Source: Piliocolobus tephrosceles
Lineage: Eukaryota; Chordata; Mammalia; Primates; Cercopithecidae
Assembly (NCBI RefSeq): GCF_002776525.5
Contig: NC_045436.1
Span: forward strand, 46,903,552-46,967,551
Direction: 5' to 3'
Length of the DNA: 64,000 nt
Both the position numbers and the translations under genes were made by a program. Below, piece by piece: positions 20,966-33,500 of this stretch. Under the pieces are notes generated by a model. That model did not search any database, was not told the DNA's origin, and worked only from the letters and a program-made list of their open reading frames with translations. The number at the start of each line of letters is the position of its first letter. Position 1 is the stretch's first letter.

Positions 20966-23339
20966 AGAGTTTTTATATAGCTCCTCAAGGGGAGGAGGGA
21001 ACAGAAGGGGCCCTGCAGTCCAAGGTCAGTGGTTTAGAAAGTTGGTAGTTGAGAAGGACCCACGTCACACTCCCTGTTTCCTGAACTAGCCCCAGGAAAT
21101 ACAAAGAAGAGTTTACTCAATAATAGGAGAGTAAATGGAGGTTTTCTGAGTCAGGTAACCAGGATTCTGAATTTGTGTTGTTTCTAAATCTGGGTTGTTG
21201 ATGGAGAAGTAGACTGGATTTTATAATAATATAAATGTACCCTGCAAGACACACAGTACATTTTATTCAGTGGTTTTCTTTCCCTTGTTTGATTTTTATA
21301 AAGGTACAGCACGGGTTGACCTTATTAAAGGTACAAGTTGGTGAGTACATTATTCATCAGGGGAAATTTTTCTAGTAGCATCTGTTTTCCAAACATAGGC
21401 CTAGGATTGTGTGGGTCCTGATAAAGCAAAAATTAAAAAAAAAAAAAAAAAAAAAAAAACTTTGCCCTTGTCGGCATTTTGGACCCACTATTTTTGACAT
21501 TTTTTCAAAATGCTTCAACATCACATTCAAGTCTCAGTGTAAAAGGGGCTATCATTTTCCTTTGAGTTTTCTCACTGAGTTTTTAGAGTTTGATAGGAAA
21601 CATGGTGATAGTTGCAACCAAAGAGAATACTGAGATGAGAAGGAAAAGAGACACACTGTGGGGGCTGAGATGCGCTTAGAGCTTCATGGTCCCGTGGGAA
21701 TGGATTTAAACCAATGGTTCCCACTGAGTTCTTAGTGCTGTCTAGTTCTACAGGTCAGCTGGTCATCACAGGCTGGATCATATATTTTATGGGCACTCAG
21801 CATTATATTCCGAACTTGAAATAGCAGTGTGAAAAAGAGATAGTTGCTTTCCATAATCAGCTTCTGGGTATGCATTTCTAAAAATAGCTTTGAGGGACAA
21901 GATCCTGGACTCTGTGGTTTCTAGTTTCTGGAGGTTGGTGAGGAGGAAGGTGCTGGGGTCCTCAGGACTGATTTCTAAAACCTTGCTGTGCTGTACCAAA
22001 AGGTCAATTTTAGTATTCACCAGGATAGAAAAGTGGGTATTGGGAGCCATTTAAAAAGTCTAATGAAGTTGAAGGCCCCAGGGGAGGTTCTCTTGGAGGA
22101 GTGGGAGGCAACCATTTACAATTCCTTCTCCGGTCCTTTTTGCCAGTTCTCCAGCAGTTCTCTGCAGGGGAGCCTGGGTTTCTTTCAAGATTGTTTCAAT
22201 GTTAGATTGACACTAAATCAAGAGCACAGTAAGTCCCAACCTAGTCTTTTTAAGTGAAGAAAATTTTGAAGGCAGCCAGGGCTCCTGTGGGGAGTGGATG
22301 CAGAATCAAGGAGGCAGCAAATAAAACCACTGAAGAGGGAGGGAAATTGGAAGCAGAAATTAAAGGGTTTTGACATTTCTATAAAAATATGTTGTCTGTC
22401 CTCATATGTCTTTTTCTCACTGCATCTTCTAGTATTATTTGTTTTACGTGGTGAAGAGCTTCCCTAGTCCAAAAGAACAAACATTACCTTTAAAACATTT
22501 TCTCCATGCTATCTTCCTTTATCTGCCTGCACAGCACCTTGTTGGCTCAAGCTCTTAGCCAGTGTCTTCGTGCTTTACAACACACCTGAGTCATTTATTC
22601 ATGGATCAATAAAAGATGCCATGTGGTATCTTCTGAAGATGCTAAGAATCAGATCCTGACTTGAAGTCATGGTACTGATTGATGGTGATTAGATCTCTTT
22701 TTGGTAAAATATAGCTAATCACGTCACTCAGTTGCTTAATACAACTCAAAAGCAATATACAGGACAGTGCATCATGGAAAAGATTATTAATATGTGTGTC
22801 ACTTAATTTTGTTATGCAGACAGTAGTTGCGATCTGTCTATGTTGCAAGATAAGGAAAGTCTGTTTGACTTTTTAAATTGCATGAAACCAAAACTTAGTG
22901 AGAACTTAGTTTTATAGGAAAAGGGGAAAATAAATCTCATTTTAAAAATAGTCAGCTGTGCATAAACATGTACATTTATGTATGGCAGAATTTGCTTAAT
23001 CACAAATGTTTATCTCTAAAAACTGTGAGATATTTTAATGCTTTAGAAAGGGAAGTATATTCTGGGTCATTTTATACCATCCGTTTAGGTTACCTCTTTA
23101 AGAAGTGTCGTATAACAAGTCTGCAGAATTAATGTTGCTAGGTAGAGAAATACCACTAGCTCTTCAAATATTTTGTGGCTTTTTGTTTCAAAATGACCCT
23201 GAAACAAAGAGTTTTGGAAACTCTATTAAAAGAATCACAACTTCTTGGTTTAAACCTAACAAAAATGGTTATCATGGGCAATTTAGTACAGATTGTTGAA
23301 ATCACTAGCTGAAACTAACAGATTGCAATTTCAAAAAAT
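20966..23339. other. unassigned sequence
   Basis: Contains an A-run at 21435-21459. An 87-codon minus frame (21787-22050) and an 89-codon plus frame (21988-22257) overlap; neither has a recognised product. Confidence 0.5.
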
Positions 23340-23480
23340 GTCATTTATTTCACAAATATTCATTGTTTGCCAATGTGCTGAGACCTTCATATGGTCCTAG
23401 GTGCTAGTCCATACCCAACAAACATGTAAATTAATTGATGAGAAAGATTTGTTTCTTCATAGTGGAGATACAAGGTGCAA
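23340..23480 (-). mobile_element. L2 LINE 3' end
   Basis: Reverse L2 tail: ATTTCACAAATATTCATTG, then GTCCTAGGTGCTAGTCC (consensus 'ctaggtgctggggatac'). Confidence 0.65.
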
Positions 23481-23599
23481 CAGGGATGAAAAGGTGATGT
23501 AAAGAGTGATGTTTTTGCCTTCATCATTCTACATCATTCTGGATGGAAAGACCATTAGTCTCCTGAGAATGTAACACCCAATGAGTTCTCCTTGTCCAC

Positions 23600-24222
23600 T
23601 GCCTAGACAGAGTTGATTTGTTAAGAGAGAAGAATTGCAATACAGAAAGAGTTTAGCCGGCTGTATGGGAGACCAGGGTTTTATTATTACTTAAATCAGT
23701 CTCTCTGAAAACTCAGGGATAGGTGTTTTTAAGGATAATGTGGTGGATGAGGGTTAGAAAGTGGGGAGTGCTATTGGTCCGCTCAGAGATGAAATCATGA
23801 GGAGTAGAAAGCTGTCCTCTTGTGCTGAGTCAGTTCCTGGGTGAGACCACTTGAGCCAGTTTATCGACCTGGGTCATACCAGCTGATCCACTGAGTGCAG
23901 AGTCTCCAGAATATTTCAAGCACTGATATTAGGTTTCACAACAGTGATGGTATCCCCAGGAGCAATTTAGAGAGGTTCAGAATCTTACAGCCTTCAACTG
24001 CATGACTCCTAAACCGTAATTTCTAATCTTATGGTGAATTTTTAAGTCCTACAAAGTCAGTCTAGTCCCAGGTAGGAAAGGGATTTGTTTTGTGCAAGGG
24101 TTGTTATCATCTTCCTTTCAAAGTTCCTCCCAAAGTTAGTTCAGCCTATGCCCAGGAATGAACAAGGACAACTTGGAGGTTGGAATCAAGATGGAGTCAG
24201 TTAGGTCAGATCTCTTTTACCC
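23600..24222 (-). mobile_element. solitary ERV LTR
   Basis: Known-looking LTR text: GGGAGACCAGGGTTTTATTA (a reverse AATAAAA signal), TGCTGAGTCAGTTCCTGGGT, CAAGATGGAGTCAGTTAGG and GGTCAGATCTC at the U3 end. No partner LTR is seen. Limits are approximate. Confidence 0.65.
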
Positions 24223-24257
24223 TTGTAATTTTCTCAGTTATAATTTTTGCAAAGATG

Positions 24258-24960
24258 TTTTCAAGAAGCCTTCAGGGCATGTAGGAGAAAGGAAAAGATA
24301 TGGGGGGACTCTTGGTTGGGTCTTGAAAGATAAATCTTTTCCAGATAAAAGTATTATGGGAAAGAATTTCAGAACAAGCAAATAACATGTGCAGAATGAT
24401 GAAGGCAAAACAAAATCACTCATGGTGTATTTGGGGGAAGTGTACACAGTTCTGCTGTGTTTTCTGTTGTTTGCTTTCCTTTCAGCACTCACAGAGAAAA
24501 CAAATTCTCTTTATGTGTGAAAATAGAAAGACAAGGAAATAGTCTTCAGTTAGCTACTAAAGAGGATGGCTTCATATTTATTATGTGGTTGATTCTTGTG
24601 ATGAAGTGAATCTGGAAAGTGTTATAAAGACAAAGCTAAAATAATCCTAATACTATATGGAAGGGACAGGCCCCTTCATGGGAAGGCTGAGTACATCTTT
24701 GGTATCTATCTAGAGCCTGTGGGTCATGAGCGAATGAGTAGGGAGGATAGTGTTTTCAGGTGAGATTTGTGTTTCTTTCAAGGCAAAAACACAATGAAGT
24801 TTTGTCAAGTGAGTGATAGTGGAACAAGGGTTTCATAGGACAGGGTAGAAAGGAGTAAGTGAAGAGAGAAACACACGAGGGATGTTGTGGGGACAAGGCG
24901 GAGATTGGATAGTGTCATCCTGACAGCTTAGGTGATGCCCGAACCTGACAAGGATGAAAA
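24258..24960 (-). mobile_element. ancient L2-type repeat fragments
   Basis: GGTTGGGTCTTGAAAGATAA and AACATGTGCAGAATGATGAA match the same ancient block as 2570-3120. Highly decayed. Confidence 0.4.
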
Positions 24961-26981
24961 GTTTGGATCTCGGGCAGGCGCATAGTGCCTAAGAGTCCCC
25001 CAACATCCACCCTGCTTAGAGTGTCTTAGCAAATGTCAACTGTATTATTCATAGTCATCAGGGCTGTGTCTTACATTCCTGGTAATTCCATGCTTCCCAC
25101 TTATTTGCTCTTTCTGACTGTTATCTCCCTGCCCAGCGTTGCCCTGCAGAAGCCTCACAACTCACAGTACCTGGGCTAGCCCAAGGCTTCCATTTTTCCT
25201 TCAATGATTTTTTTTTAATGTTTTATTTTTATTTATTTTTATTTTTTATTTTTTTGGAGGAAGGATAATTGGGAAAGAAAAAGAAAATAGTGGTCTCACT
25301 ATTCCTGCATCCTTTTTTGCTTTGAATCCCAGGAATTTTAAAGCCAAATTTGTTTCCCAGCTCAACAATTCTACAAGAGCTTGTACTTTGCATTTCTTTG
25401 TGCAAGTCCTAACCAGACCCTTCTTTAGTTACCTATGTTTATTTTTGCCTTTTCTTGATTTTCTCATCCCTCAGTTTTGGGCTTTGGTATTTGAGTTATT
25501 TTTAAAAGTGCTCTGAAACACTTTTGGAATGTGATGAAAACTAATAAGTAAAAACAATCAAAAACCTTTCTAAGTTTATGAGTCCTCGGGTATAATCCTC
25601 CCAGTTCTCTGCTTTGAAGCACATTCTTGATTCCTCGTCAGTCGGTCGATTCATATACTCTTTCGTTTGGTGCTTTTTCTTCGTAACTGTTAGCATCCAC
25701 ATAGCTTTCAATAAAAAAGTCCCCCATCTTATTAGAAACAAAGAAACTCTTTGTTTCTTCCCAGTTTTTCAAGAATCCCCAATAATTTTTTTTTCTCTTG
25801 AAATTATCACTGTTTCCCATATACCAAAAAGAATACCTTGCCTTTTTTCCCCCCAAATCTATTTTATTCCTAAGAATAAGTCTTGGTCTCTATCCCATAT
25901 CTCCAGTGAAATGAACATTTTCTGTTTCCATTTTTTCATGATTTGGCTGGCCTGCTTTCTAATCTCTAGAGTGGAGGTAAAGGAGACACAGAATCATCTC
26001 TGTGGGGGTTATTTTCTCTAACAAAGGTTGATTTTTTTCAAATTATAAGTAGCACATGAAATCCAGGAATAAGCAAAGATTATAACTGATAAATAAAGCT
26101 GTTTTTGAAGTATGCTATCTGATCTATGAAATACATTTTGTACTATAGAAGCTCAGTATTTGAGGATGAAACTTAGTAGTGATGGTCAAGTTCAGAATGA
26201 TTAATAGAAAATGTCAAAGATGTAACAATATTTTGGGGATCCTTGATTTTTCTTTTGTGTTAAAATGGCATGAAGTGGTTATTGCCCTGTATTTTGTTTC
26301 ATGACTCAGTGGCCCATTAATCCTTTGACCTCATCTGTACTCCAGCCTTCATTAGGAGTCCTGACCACTGATTGTCAGGGCAGTGCACACAGAGCCAACT
26401 AGACTGTTGGTCTGGCCCTGTACTTGGGTTTTTTCTTTTGGCTTTGACTCAACATGCCACCATATATTGCTTATTCGAATTGGCAGCAAAGGTTATTAGA
26501 ATCAGCATTTCTCCCTAATAAGGGTTCTTAATTTACAATTGAGTTTTTGGCTTTGTCATTCTCTGCTTAAGCTTGTCTTAACTTTTACTTTTTGTTATTT
26601 GAGGCATTGACTATCAAATAGAGCCTGTATTGCTCTAGCATCTTGAATTCTAACATTCTAGATAATTTCTCAAATTCTTATGGGTCATGTAGGGAGTAGA
26701 AAACACAGTCGTAGAGACTCTGAAGTCTTTTCAGTCCTAATTCCAACCTGGTTCTAGAGTCTGGAAAATCGGTCAACAGCCTATAGGGATTTTGGTGTAT
26801 TCAAAATTCAAAGCAAGCCTCTGGGCTTTGTTAACCTATGACGTGTAGTTTGCCATAAACGTCAAAACTCTGGTTTTCTAAATCAAATATTTATTTATAG
26901 CTCATGTTCTCCATTTAACCAATCCTTTGATATTTATATAGCCATTTATAATTTTTATAGACTTACCTATTTAAGTCAGTA
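24961..26981. other. unassigned AT-rich sequence
   Basis: No repeat or gene recognised. A 135-codon plus frame (25614-26021) is rich in F, I and S from T-rich DNA and is opposed by a minus frame. It is most likely chance. Confidence 0.5.
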
Positions 26982-26997
26982 GTCTTGACACATATTT

Positions 26998-27415
26998 TTT
27001 TTTGAAATTCAAAAATCTGTTTTACTATGAATGTTCATATAAAAGTACAGACATTCACCTAAATTTTCCTGAAATTATTTAAAAATTAATTTGTCATTGG
27101 TAACAGAAACTTCCAAACATCTCCATTTTACAAGTCTCATTATCCATATTTTCTCTAAAATATTCAGAAGTAGAAAACAAAAATACAGAATAAAATAGCT
27201 CATACTTTTCAAATTTACAATAATTGTTCAGTAACTGGGAAGAAAGGTTTACACAAATTGGAAATTCTTTATGTATATAGAAATTAATAAGGTGAGAAAA
27301 TTAAGGCAAATAATAGGAGGCTTCAATAAATTCATGCAAAATAACAATTATGAAAAAACTATGCATGAACTTTTAGCTTTTGCATCAAAACATACATATA
27401 GTAGTTTATTTCACC
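26998..27415 (-). mobile_element. DNA apparently carried along by L1 (3' transduction)
   Basis: On the minus strand the L1 ends in its own A-run (27416-27428 as T on plus). Then 412 bp of unrelated AT-rich sequence follows and ends in a second A-run (T-run about 26998-27003, extending into the duplication). An AGTAAA motif lies about 20 bases before that second A-run. The 16-bp target duplication GTCTTGACACATATTT lies outside this second tail (26982-26997) and beyond the L1 5' end (28254-28269). That arrangement is what L1 3' transduction produces. Confidence 0.75.
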
Positions 27416-28253
27416 TTTTTTTTTTTTTATTATACTTTAAGTTCTAGGGTACATGTGCATAACGTGCAGGTTNNNNNNNNNNNNNNNNNNNNNNNNNNNN
27501 NNNNNNNNNNNNNNNNNNNNNNNNNNNNNNNNNNNNNNNNNNNNNNNNNNNNNNNNNNNNNNNNNNNNNNNNNNNNNNNNNNNNNNNNNNNNNNNNNNNN
27601 NNNNNNNNNNNNNNNNNNNNNNNNNNNNNNNNNNNNNNNNNNNNNNNNNNNNNNNNNNNNNNNNNNNNNNNNNNNNNNNNNNNNNNNNNNNNNNNNNNNN
27701 NNNNNNNNNNNNNNNNNNNNNNNNNNNNNNNNNNNNNNNNNNNNNNNNNNNNNNNNNNNNNNNNNNNNNNNNNNNNNNNNNNNNNNNNNNNNNNNNNNNN
27801 NNNNNNNNNNNNNNNNNNNNNNNNNNNNNNNNNNNNNNNNNNNNNNNNNNNNNNNNNNNNNNNNNNNNNNNNTTTTCCAGTTTTTGCCCATTCAGTATGA
27901 TATTAGCTGTGGGTTTGTCATAAATAGCTCTTATTATTTTGAGGTACGTTCCATCAATACCGAATTTATTGAGCGTTTTTAGCATGAAGGGCTGTTGAAT
28001 TTTGTCAAAAGCCTTTTCTGCATCTATTGAGATAATCATGTGGTTCTTGTCTTTGGTTCTGTTTATATGCTGGATTACGTTTATTAATTTGCGAATGTTG
28101 AACCAGCCTTGCATCCCAGGGATGAAGCCCACTTGATCATGGTGAATAAGCTTTTTGATGTGCTGCTGAATCCAGTTTGCCAGTATTTTATTGAGGATTT
28201 TTGCATCGATGTTCATCAGGGAGATTGGTCTAAAATTCTGTTTTTTTGTTGTG
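27416..28253 (-). mobile_element. 5'-truncated L1 (primate L1PA/L1PB type), contains assembly gap
   Basis: The 3' end TTATACTTTAAGTTCTAGGG at 27430 and part of the ORF2 reverse transcriptase at 27873-28253 are visible (SIDAEKAFDKIQQPF in the minus frame). The 5' end is truncated at 28253. Between these two pieces lie 400 N. Flanked by a 16-bp target duplication together with the transduced DNA at 26998-27415. Confidence 0.92.
27473..27872. other. assembly gap, 400 N
   Basis: Exactly 400 undetermined bases inside an L1. Comparison with the L1 copies at 36459 and 56273 suggests that about 2.03-2.06 kb should separate the flanks, so the length is probably a placeholder. Confidence 0.98.
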
Positions 28254-28310
28254 GTCTTGACACATATTTAAAAAATGTTATGAAAAAATGTGCACATAGA
28301 AACCTATTTA

Positions 28311-28470
28311 TTTATTTAATAATACATGTATATTTTTTTGAGATAGGGTCTAACTCTATCACCCAGGGAGGAGATAGCTTACTGCAGCCTCAACCTCCCC
28401 GGTTCAGGTGATTTTCCCATCCAAGCCTCCCAAAGTGCTGAGATTACAGGTGTAAGTCAACGTGACTGGC
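28311..28470 (-). mobile_element. Alu with internal deletion
   Basis: Reverse Alu text, about 160 bp, joining the right-arm start (GAGATAGGGTCT) to left-arm text (CTCCCAAAGTGCTGAGATTA). Target-site duplication AGAAACCTATTTA is perfect (28298-28310 and 28471-28483). It sits just outside the L1 target duplication. Confidence 0.9.
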
Positions 28471-28483
28471 AGAAACCTATTTA

Positions 28484-30428
28484 ATTTTAGAACAAATATA
28501 ATTGCTTTGGAAATTTAAAGGCGGCTTTGTTTAAAAGTGAAACTCTTGACCACTTGTATTTTTAGAAATGACTGAAGATAGTGGAATTTCAGCAGAAGTA
28601 AAGTAGACCATATCGAAAAACTATACTGTGAAATTTGCCCCATGGAAGTCACTAAAATATTTATTGTTTACACAATGCTTTTTCTACCACTGAATAGTCT
28701 TTGAAATATTACTCACTAAAAATGTCTCCCCAATGAAGGATTATTCTAAAGTGCAATTGGCTTTTTTTTTCTCCTCTCTTCAGTCAAGGAGGATCTATAA
28801 AATGGTAAATATTCAAATGTTCTTCTTGTAAAGTACTATATATTTGCCTGTCTCAGGCAAGTATACAACTCTGTTGGCAGAAGTCAGCTTCTGCTTATTA
28901 AGTAATATTGCTATGGCTTGTAAAATTGGGAAGAAGCATATCTGAAGCTGCAGCATTCCTTTGATATATCACTGACTGTTACGCCTTTCGGAATTATTGA
29001 GGACATACTTAAGTCTGAATCAGAGAATAATGTCAGAGAAAATAAATATCTACTTTTTGGCAGCAGTTTAAAATATGTTAAGTTTTAGAAATGTTCAAAG
29101 TCACACATATGTTCTTTGATTTATTCCCTTTTATTAATATATAACCAGCATGCAGTGTTCAAACTGACCTTTTGAAGTTTGGATTATCACTCTGGCTAAT
29201 TTTTTTGTAGTCTTATGCCAATTTTGTCCAATTATAATTTTGCCAAGCAATTAATAATATGAAAGTGCCTTTTTTTCTTGTATAAGAATAATGTGACCAA
29301 GACATATTTAATTAAATATATCTCAGCTCTTCATTTTAATCTGAAATGGCTGTGGCCAAATATCAAGGATACCTTTTCAAAAATAATGTCCCTGAATACT
29401 CAGGAAAAATGCAATTAAATATTAATGGCATGTACTAAATCATAAGTTATTGGCTTTTTTTATTTTTAAGTTATTACATTTCTATCGCCCTCCTAAATTC
29501 TCAGACCTTTCTCCATTTTATGGCTGTTGAGCTATTTGGGAATTATTGATAGTGGAGTCCTTTTGCCTAAGTAGGAGGGAGTGGGTGTGGGGGAGAGAGG
29601 AGAATTCTTTATAGAAGCCTTCATTCATACCATTAACTTAGACTGATCTCCAGTCTGAGAATATTCTCGTATTCACAGTTCTGCAAATAACCAAACATGT
29701 GCTCTTGAACAAATTCTATGAGCCTTTTTGACTTTCCTATGTTGAATTTCCACAAAGGGATTATTCCCATGCAATCCCTTTTGGGAGCGCTATTCAGTAA
29801 GGCCCATATTGCATTCTAAGGATGTCTCATTTTGTATTGTTTCATAAAACTCACTAAAAAATCTTGACAAACCCATATACTGGGCAACCTTGTTGGCTGG
29901 TAGCAACTCTCCCGCTTGCAAACATGATGACCACAGAAATTCCAAACAAAGTTTTATTATTGCATACAAATTGGAGGAGTTTTGCAATGAACAAATGAAC
30001 AAATCCAAGTTATAGCTTTCCAAACTTATTTCTTGTCTTTTTAATCTGCATATATCCACTATGCTTTAGCCTCCCCAAATAACAGCTAGTCCTGGAACAT
30101 ACCATGTTCTCCTTTGCCTTTGTATGTTTGCCTGAAATATCCAAAATTCCTGTCACTGTCTGATAACGATATACTCAGTTTTCCTGACTCAACTCAAACA
30201 CCAATTATTCTGTGAAGTTTCCAAAATTTCTCTCGCTTTCCCAAGCACATAATAGTTTTGGTCTTCCTTTTTTATAAATCACCTTATACTTATACCTTTA
30301 GCAGTATTTAATAGATTATATGAAGATTTACGGACTTGTTTACACATGTGATTCATATATCCTCAGGTCTTTCCAGCCTAGAGAGTAAAATATAGGTTCA
30401 CAATAACTGGACAGAAAGGCATTGTCTG
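28484..30428. other. unassigned AT-rich sequence
   Basis: No repeat or gene recognised. The 89-codon minus frame 29790-30059 has no known product. Confidence 0.5.
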
Positions 30429-30563
30429 GCTTCATTCCCAAGAGTTGGTAGTCATGGGGTTGTCTCCCATGAAACCTATTAAGAAACTTAAAAAACCTTT
30501 GCAAGAAACTTAATAGGTTTCATGGGAGACAACTCCATGGCTACCAACTCTTGGGAATGAAAC
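30429..30563. repeat. long inverted repeat, 55-bp arms, 25-bp spacer
   Basis: The left arm 30429-30483 and right arm 30509-30563 are reverse complements with three mismatches; both contain CATTCCCAAGAGTTGGTAG in one sense or the other. The AT-rich spacer 30484-30508 separates them. It does not match MADE1 or another small transposon I know. It can fold as a near-perfect hairpin in RNA or a cruciform in DNA. Confidence 0.97.
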
Positions 30564-33500
30564 TAGTCCTGCTAGCTTCCAAGTGGTAGATAGCACTTTT
30601 CTCTTCTACAGCATGTTTTTCTGATGGCCCTTGGAAGCCACCAAAGCCAGATACTCTGTGCTGCATCTGTTTCCTTCCACATGGAAACCTGTCTGGTGTT
30701 CTGTTTAAATGACCATGCTCATTTTGTACACCAGTGTCCCCCCCCCCGCATTGCCTGATGGGGAAAGTCCTTTCACTCTCTCTAGTACTTTGTTTTGTTT
30801 CACTATTACAAGAAGTCCTGTTTTGTGCTCTCAATACCTTACATAAGCTTTTATAAAACAACTGGTATTCCTCCTCTCCTGCCAAAGAAATACAAACAAA
30901 GCACACTGAGAAAAGATATCCTTTTATTTCAGGGTGACAACATTTAATTACAGGGGGTTGCTTGTACATCTAATATGCATGTACTGTTTTAAAGGAGACA
31001 GGAGTTCATAGGCAATATGACTAAAGAAGCAAAAAATGAATAAGAAGCTTCAGCTGAGCTAACCTTTGCTCATCTAGGAAATCATCTATCTCAAATACTA
31101 AGAGACACATCTTTTTGAGACTATCCATTCAGCACATATATATGTGTGTATGCATATGCATAATATATAATTGTCACAATGCATGTACTGTACAATATAC
31201 TCTCCTTTACTGTTCCAAAAGCTAAAGTACCATTTTTATACCTACTAACTGATATCTTATAGATGCCAAAGGTACTTTATATGAAGTATTTTTTATAACA
31301 TCAAATTTCCAAAAAAGAATACTCTTCTTTTTGAGGATAAAATCCCAAATATCAATTCATTGCCTTTCTCTCAGAGTCCCATGATTGGAGTGCCTGGACG
31401 GAGGACATTTTTAACTTCACACACCAATACTGTGAGAGAATATTTTCTGCTCCTATGCGATAGAGAAAACCTTTCATGCAAAGAGATAGTTGTTATAGTC
31501 TTTGCATGAAAGTGACACTGTTTTAGGTATAAAATGTTATTGGTGAATTAGTAATGCTATTTTAATAAAAAACACAATATAATAATTATATTACCAGTGA
31601 TGTAATTTAATTACTTTTAAGGATATTATTGTATTTGCAATATATTATAGAAATATCCCTTCTTTTTCAGAGTTTTTTGATTGATATGAATGACACAGTC
31701 TTCAAAAAAGGATGTAACACTTCAGATTTTTAAAGAAATGTCATTTCTTTTATAATCCGTGTTCAAGGTTAGATTGAGTAGGTATTGTTTTATCACTAAA
31801 AGGGAGGAGAGAGAAAGAGACAGAGAGAAAGTGAGATTAAGATTCTTGCCAAGTAATTACATTAAATAATCTCTCCGGGGGGAAGTGTCCAAAAAACCTA
31901 GAGAAATTGTGGAAATTGAAGAATAAATTAACTTCTTGTAAAATCATTTCCCCACTTCATTAGAACATTTGTTTTCAAATTTCAGAAGCAGATGAAATAA
32001 TTTTCCTACAGATATTGCTTCAAGGATCAGGCTGGAACTCACAGAGCACCAGAACAACGAAGGATACAAACATCCCAAAGGTGTACATTAAGATTAAATT
32101 TGCACATTGAACAGGAAAAAATTGCACTTTATGACTGAACTTTTGAGTTGTTTCTGCATGGATTTTAGATAAGCATATGTAATGAAATATTGTAAAGCAT
32201 AGACAGCAATATCTGCCAGCCACATTTATTAAGATTGAATGCACATGGAGCATTAAGATGCCATACAATACAATTTGTTATGTTAAATTTTAAGAAATTT
32301 CAAGGCAGATTATTAGAACATTAGGATAAGTTACCTGCCTTATTCTTCTACTATTATCATTCCTATTATTGTTATTTTTTCTCTCTCATCATTAGCAACC
32401 TTCATTTCTTTGGTGTTTGCAGGCATCCACTACCTTGAAAACCCTTTTGGTTTTTCATTTCCTTTCTTTCTTCCTTGCCTTCTTCTCCACTCTCCCTTCC
32501 TGTTCTCTCACGCTCTCTCTCTCTCCATCTCCAGTTATCCAGATGTTTTCTTTAATGCTAAAATTAATGCCACTTTTGAATTCATTCTTTGATTTTAAGC
32601 TTTAAACACCTGATCTTTTCTGCCTTGTACTTCACTACTGAATTGTATTTAGAATTTTGTCAAGTCTAGTTTGGTTCAGTGGGCTCTTCTCTATTTAAGA
32701 CCTTAGGTCCTGGCTTCTCCAGGTTAAGTGGAATCACTTGCTCTAAACAGGATGCTTCTCTTCACTGTGTGATCATAGGCCTATGATGGCTGTGCTAGGA
32801 AACGACATTGACTTCAGATCCATGGCTCATTAAAACACTGTACAGAGTTTCAAAAAAGAATGCTAACATAAGCGTGTGCCTTAGACTGTTTAAAAAGGCC
32901 ATGTAATTACAGTCAATAAGAATATATACTGAGTAAAACTACAGGAAAGTAGGATTTTATGCCTGCAGCCTGACATAATATAATTACATGCATTATATAT
33001 AGACTTGAATGAAAATGAAACCACCTCAGCAGCCTTTTCGTATAAATGGGTCTTGACAGGACTATTCTTCTTGGCTCCTGAGGAGGGGTTTCCTCAAGAG
33101 AATGTATTAAAGGGGAAATAATATTTGGATTTTCTGACTTTCATGAATGTCTGTAAAAAGTGTCTAGCTTCCTTTTGTGTCATGGATGTTTGAGTGTCGT
33201 GGGTGTTTGTAAAGCCCATCTGCTATGATAGCCATGGGAAGTGAACCATGGCTGCCTAATCAGCTCCAGTTTGTCCTGGTGGTTCTAGAGCCCAGTCCTA
33301 AGCCCAAAGTCAAAATGAGATGCTTGGGAAACAGAAATAGGGAGATGGTTGGTGGAGAGGACATTTTTAGTATTGGCAATCTAACTGTAGAACTGTATTT
33401 GGTGAACCAATACATCTCTAGTAAAAATAACTAGTATGAAAGGTGCTTTTTAAAAAAGTGACTTCCACTTCTAAATAGCATGCAGGTAACTCGTTAAATA

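Noticed and set aside
25614..26021. 135-codon plus-strand frame rich in F/I/S
   Set aside because: Composition follows T-rich DNA; an opposing frame overlaps it and no family is recognised.
27380..28216. Long frames of 150-259 codons
   Set aside because: Mostly N translated as X; only the L1 reverse transcriptase part is real.
30429..30563. Considered as a MADE1/mariner miniature element
   Set aside because: The arm sequence does not match MADE1 and there are no TA flanks at the arm ends.
30541..30969. 142-codon minus-strand frame beside the inverted repeat
   Set aside because: It runs through a C homopolymer and the repeat arm; no domain seen.
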